A stretch of DNA of 7,654 nucleotides from an uncultured Oscillospiraceae bacterium (lineage in GTDB: Bacteria > Bacillota > Clostridia > Oscillospirales > Oscillospiraceae): NCBI GenBank assembly GCA_904398675.1, contig CAJFPI010000231.1, positions 1 to 7,654 on the forward strand, in the 5' to 3' direction. Positions 5,921 to 7,654 of this stretch are shown here, one piece after another. Both the position numbers and the translations under genes were made by a program. The stretch's first letter is position 1; each line of letters begins with the position of its first letter. The notes beneath the pieces were generated by a model. The model was given only the letters and a program-made list of their open reading frames with translations, was not told where the DNA came from and made no database searches.

Positions 5921-7209
5921 GTCCTGCCATTATTCTTCTCATTGTATTTTTTGTACTCATCTTTTTGCGGGTGCCCATCGCGTTTTCCCTCCTGCTCTCT
6001 TCCATGGTCACCCTGTTTGCCATGAGCGGCATCCACGGGATCCCAGTGGCCATGGTGGCCTCCAGCACCTATGGTGCCATCGCGAAGGAATCTCTGCTGG
6101 CCATCCCCTTCTTTGTCCTGGCCGGCAACATCATGGTAGTAGGGGGCATTGCGCGGCGTCTCGTAGAGTTTTTCAATGTGTTGGTCGGCCGGGTCTCCGG
6201 CGGTTTGGCCCACGCCACCACCTTGGCCTGCATGTTCTTTGCGGCTCTATCCGGCTCCTCCGCAGCGACTGCCGCCTCCATCGGCAAGGCGATGATCCCC
6301 GAAATGAAGAAACACAATTACGATGAGGCCTTCTCCGCTGCCATCGTCGCCACCGGCGGCATCCTGGGCATGATCATTCCTCCCAGCATCGCCATGATCG
6401 TCTATGCGCAGACCGCCGAGGTCTCGGTTATCAAAATGTTTACCGGCGGTGTGCTTCCCGGAATCCTAGGCGGCGTTGTCATTATGATCTATAGCTTTTT
6501 CTATGCCCGGAAGCACAACTATAAACCCATGACCAAAGAGGAGCGCCCCAAGTTTTGGCCCACTTTTAAGAGTGCTTTCTGGGCCTTGACCTTCCCCTTC
6601 GTCATTTTGGGCGGCATCTATGGCGGCATCTTTACGGCGACCGAAGCCTCTGCCGTCGGCGTGTTCTACGGCATCATTGTCTCTCTCATCTACCGGGAGA
6701 TCAGCATCGCCTCCTTTACCAAGGCGGTCATCGACGCCGTCTATGACACCGCCACCATTCTGCTGATCATGGCCTCCTCCAGTCTGCTGGGCTGGCTCAT
6801 GACCGTGCTGCAGGTCCCACAGACCATGACTGAGCTGTTTATGTCCATTTCGGACAATCGCTATGTGATTTTACTGCTCATTCTGGTGCTGTACCTGATT
6901 ATTGGCTGCTTCATCGGCACCTCTCCCGCCATTGTGCTGGTGGTGCCCATCCTGCTCCCCATTATCAACCAGCTCCAGATCGACCTGATTTTCTTTGGGG
7001 TATTCACTGTATTTGCCCTGGGCATTGGTCTGATCACCCCCCCTGTGGGCACCGACCTCTTTGTGGTATGCGGGATTTCCGGTCTCAAAATCGAGCCTGT
7101 GGTAAAGGCAGTTTTCCCCTTTATCATTCTCTACTCCCTGCTGTGCGTGCTTTTCATTTTTGTACCACAGATCATCACCTTCCTCCCCAGCGTTGTTGCC
7201 GTCTCATAG
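5917..7209 (+). CDS. dctM: TRAP transporter large membrane permease (DctM type)
   Basis: A 430-residue, highly hydrophobic permease, the usual length for the DctM subunit, which carries the substrate across the membrane using a sodium gradient. Family landmarks: an N-terminal segment with LRVPIAFSLLLSS, AIPFFVLAGNIM, the SGSSAATAASIG loop (residues 112-123) linked to ion and substrate binding in the elevator-type domain, GMIIPPSIAMIVYA, GGIFTATEASAVG, and GLITPPVGTDLFV (371-383). The segment that commonly reads D-T-x-A-x-I-L-L-x-P in other members is GTSPAIVLVVPILLPI here, which might reflect a different substrate. The ATG at 5917 overlaps the dctQ stop and has AAGGAG at 5903-5908; the open frame extends further upstream to 5719 but that part overlaps dctQ and is not hydrophobic. 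The substrate is probably a small organic anion; sulfolactate or another C3 sulfonate is inferred from neighbours only. Confidence 0.93.
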   Translation: MSPAIILLIVFFVLIFLRVPIAFSLLLSSMVTLFAMSGIHGIPVAMVASSTYGAIAKESLLAIPFFVLAGNIMVVGGIARRLVEFFNVLVGRVSGGLAHATTLACMFFAALSGSSAATAASIGKAMIPEMKKHNYDEAFSAAIVATGGILGMIIPPSIAMIVYAQTAEVSVIKMFTGGVLPGILGGVVIMIYSFFYARKHNYKPMTKEERPKFWPTFKSAFWALTFPFVILGGIYGGIFTATEASAVGVFYGIIVSLIYREISIASFTKAVIDAVYDTATILLIMASSSLLGWLMTVLQVPQTMTELFMSISDNRYVILLLILVLYLIIGCFIGTSPAIVLVVPILLPIINQLQIDLIFFGVFTVFALGIGLITPPVGTDLFVVCGISGLKIEPVVKAVFPFIILYSLLCVLFIFVPQIITFLPSVVAVS

Positions 7210-7257
7210 TCTGAGAAACATATGACAAATACAGAAGAACAAAAGGAGGATCACTTT

Positions 7258-7654
7258 ATGAAAAAGTTCATCGGAATGTCTCTTGCCGCCGCTATGCTCC
7301 TCTCTCTGACCGCCTGCGGCGGAACCACCAACAGCGGCAGCTCCGGCGACTCCAGCAGCTCCAGCAGCTCCAGCAGTTCCGGCAGTTCCACAACTCCGGT
7401 AGAGGTAGAGTACACGGAAGACGGCGATGTTGTGGTCACTTCTACCGAGAAGATTACTCTGAAGCTCGCTCACACCAATCCGGAAACCAGCGTCTTCCAT
7501 GAGGGTGCTGAGGTATTTAAGGAAGAGGTTGAGTCCATGACCAACGGCAACATCACCGTGGAGCTCTACCCCAGCAGCCAGCTGGGGGACTCCAAAGAGA
7601 TCGTCCAGTCCACCGCCATGGGCGCAGTGGAGCTGAATATCTCCGGTTCCGCTC
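7258..7654 (+). CDS. dctP: TRAP transporter substrate-binding lipoprotein (DctP type), truncated by window end
   Basis: An open frame of 132 residues running off the end of the window. It starts with a lipoprotein signal: MKKF, a hydrophobic stretch, then LTAC with the lipidated Cys at residue 20, so the mature protein is tethered to the outer face of the cell membrane, as expected for a Gram-positive organism. A Ser/Gly-rich linker (about residues 25-43) follows. From about residue 60 comes the DctP fold start: ITLKLAHTNPETSVFHEGA, FKEEVESMTNGNITVELYPSSQLGDSKEIVQSTAMGAVEL, which matches the family pattern closely, including the QLG and the E-I-V-Q segment. The substrate-binding arginine region lies beyond the window. 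AGGAGG at 7244-7249 gives a strong start. Being third in a DctQ-DctM-DctP order, it completes the transporter. Confidence 0.92.
   Translation, partial: MKKFIGMSLAAAMLLSLTACGGTTNSGSSGDSSSSSSSSSSGSSTTPVEVEYTEDGDVVVTSTEKITLKLAHTNPETSVFHEGAEVFKEEVESMTNGNITVELYPSSQLGDSKEIVQSTAMGAVELNISGSA
7351..7389 (+). repeat. Short tandem repeat encoding the Ser-rich linker of DctP
   Basis: About four copies of a 9-base unit (consensus TCCAGCAGC) lie in tandem, with the later copies drifting to TCCAGCAGT and TCCGGCAGT. They encode Ser-Ser-Ser and Ser-Gly-Ser triplets of the linker between the lipidated Cys and the binding domain. Such low-complexity lipoprotein linkers are common in Clostridia. Because the unit is a multiple of three bases, slippage would change linker length without breaking the frame. 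Confidence 0.8.

Noticed and set aside
7204..7500. Minus-strand frame with Ala/Gly repeats opposite dctP
   Set aside because: The repeats are the complement of the Ser-linker codons of the DctP lipoprotein, which has a lipobox and family motifs.
1..7654. SuyAB sulfolactate lyase, ComDE sulfopyruvate decarboxylase, CRISPR array, tRNA, rRNA or insertion sequence
   Set aside because: None of the expected motifs, repeats or terminal inverted repeats were seen in either strand.

Overview
The window suggests an anaerobic, moderately GC-rich Bacillota (Clostridia; possibly an Oscillospiraceae-type gut bacterium). This is inferred from strong AGGAGG-type ribosome binding sites on most genes, a binding-protein lipoprotein with a Ser/Gly-rich linker, and a compact plus-strand operon. 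Nothing in the sequence fixes the species. All nine genes lie on the plus strand, none of the gaps exceeds 75 bases, and no Rho-independent terminator is visible between genes, so most or all of the window could be one transcription unit.

Layout: (1) the C-terminal end of a GntR/FCD transcription regulator (1-307); (2) a ComB-type 2-phosphosulfolactate phosphatase (320-1045); (3) a D-2-hydroxyacid dehydrogenase of the PGDH type, a candidate sulfolactate dehydrogenase (1073-2032); (4) an HPr-kinase-like P-loop protein (2107-3150); (5) a divergent pyruvate kinase paralogue, three bases downstream (3154-4491); (6) a ComA-type phosphosulfolactate synthase (4555-5373); (7-9) a tripartite TRAP transporter: DctQ (5432-5920), DctM (5917-7209) and the start of a DctP lipoprotein cut off by the window end (7258-7654).

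The common theme is C3-sulfonate chemistry. ComA interconverts PEP plus sulfite with phosphosulfolactate, ComB removes the phosphate to give sulfolactate, and the dehydrogenase could interconvert sulfolactate and sulfopyruvate. The TRAP system is an uptake transporter for small organic anions, and the regulator is of a family that often senses carboxylates. Coenzyme M or spore sulfolactate synthesis would not need an uptake system.

The unusual part is the pair of phosphotransfer-type proteins (HPrK-like and pyruvate-kinase-like) beside comA. A speculative reading is a phosphorylating route for sulfolactate breakdown: import, phosphorylation by the divergent pyruvate kinase (or the HPrK-like protein), then ComA running in reverse to release sulfite and PEP. 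ComB argues against a simple one-way catabolic reading, because it would dephosphorylate the intermediate. The direction and substrate therefore remain open.
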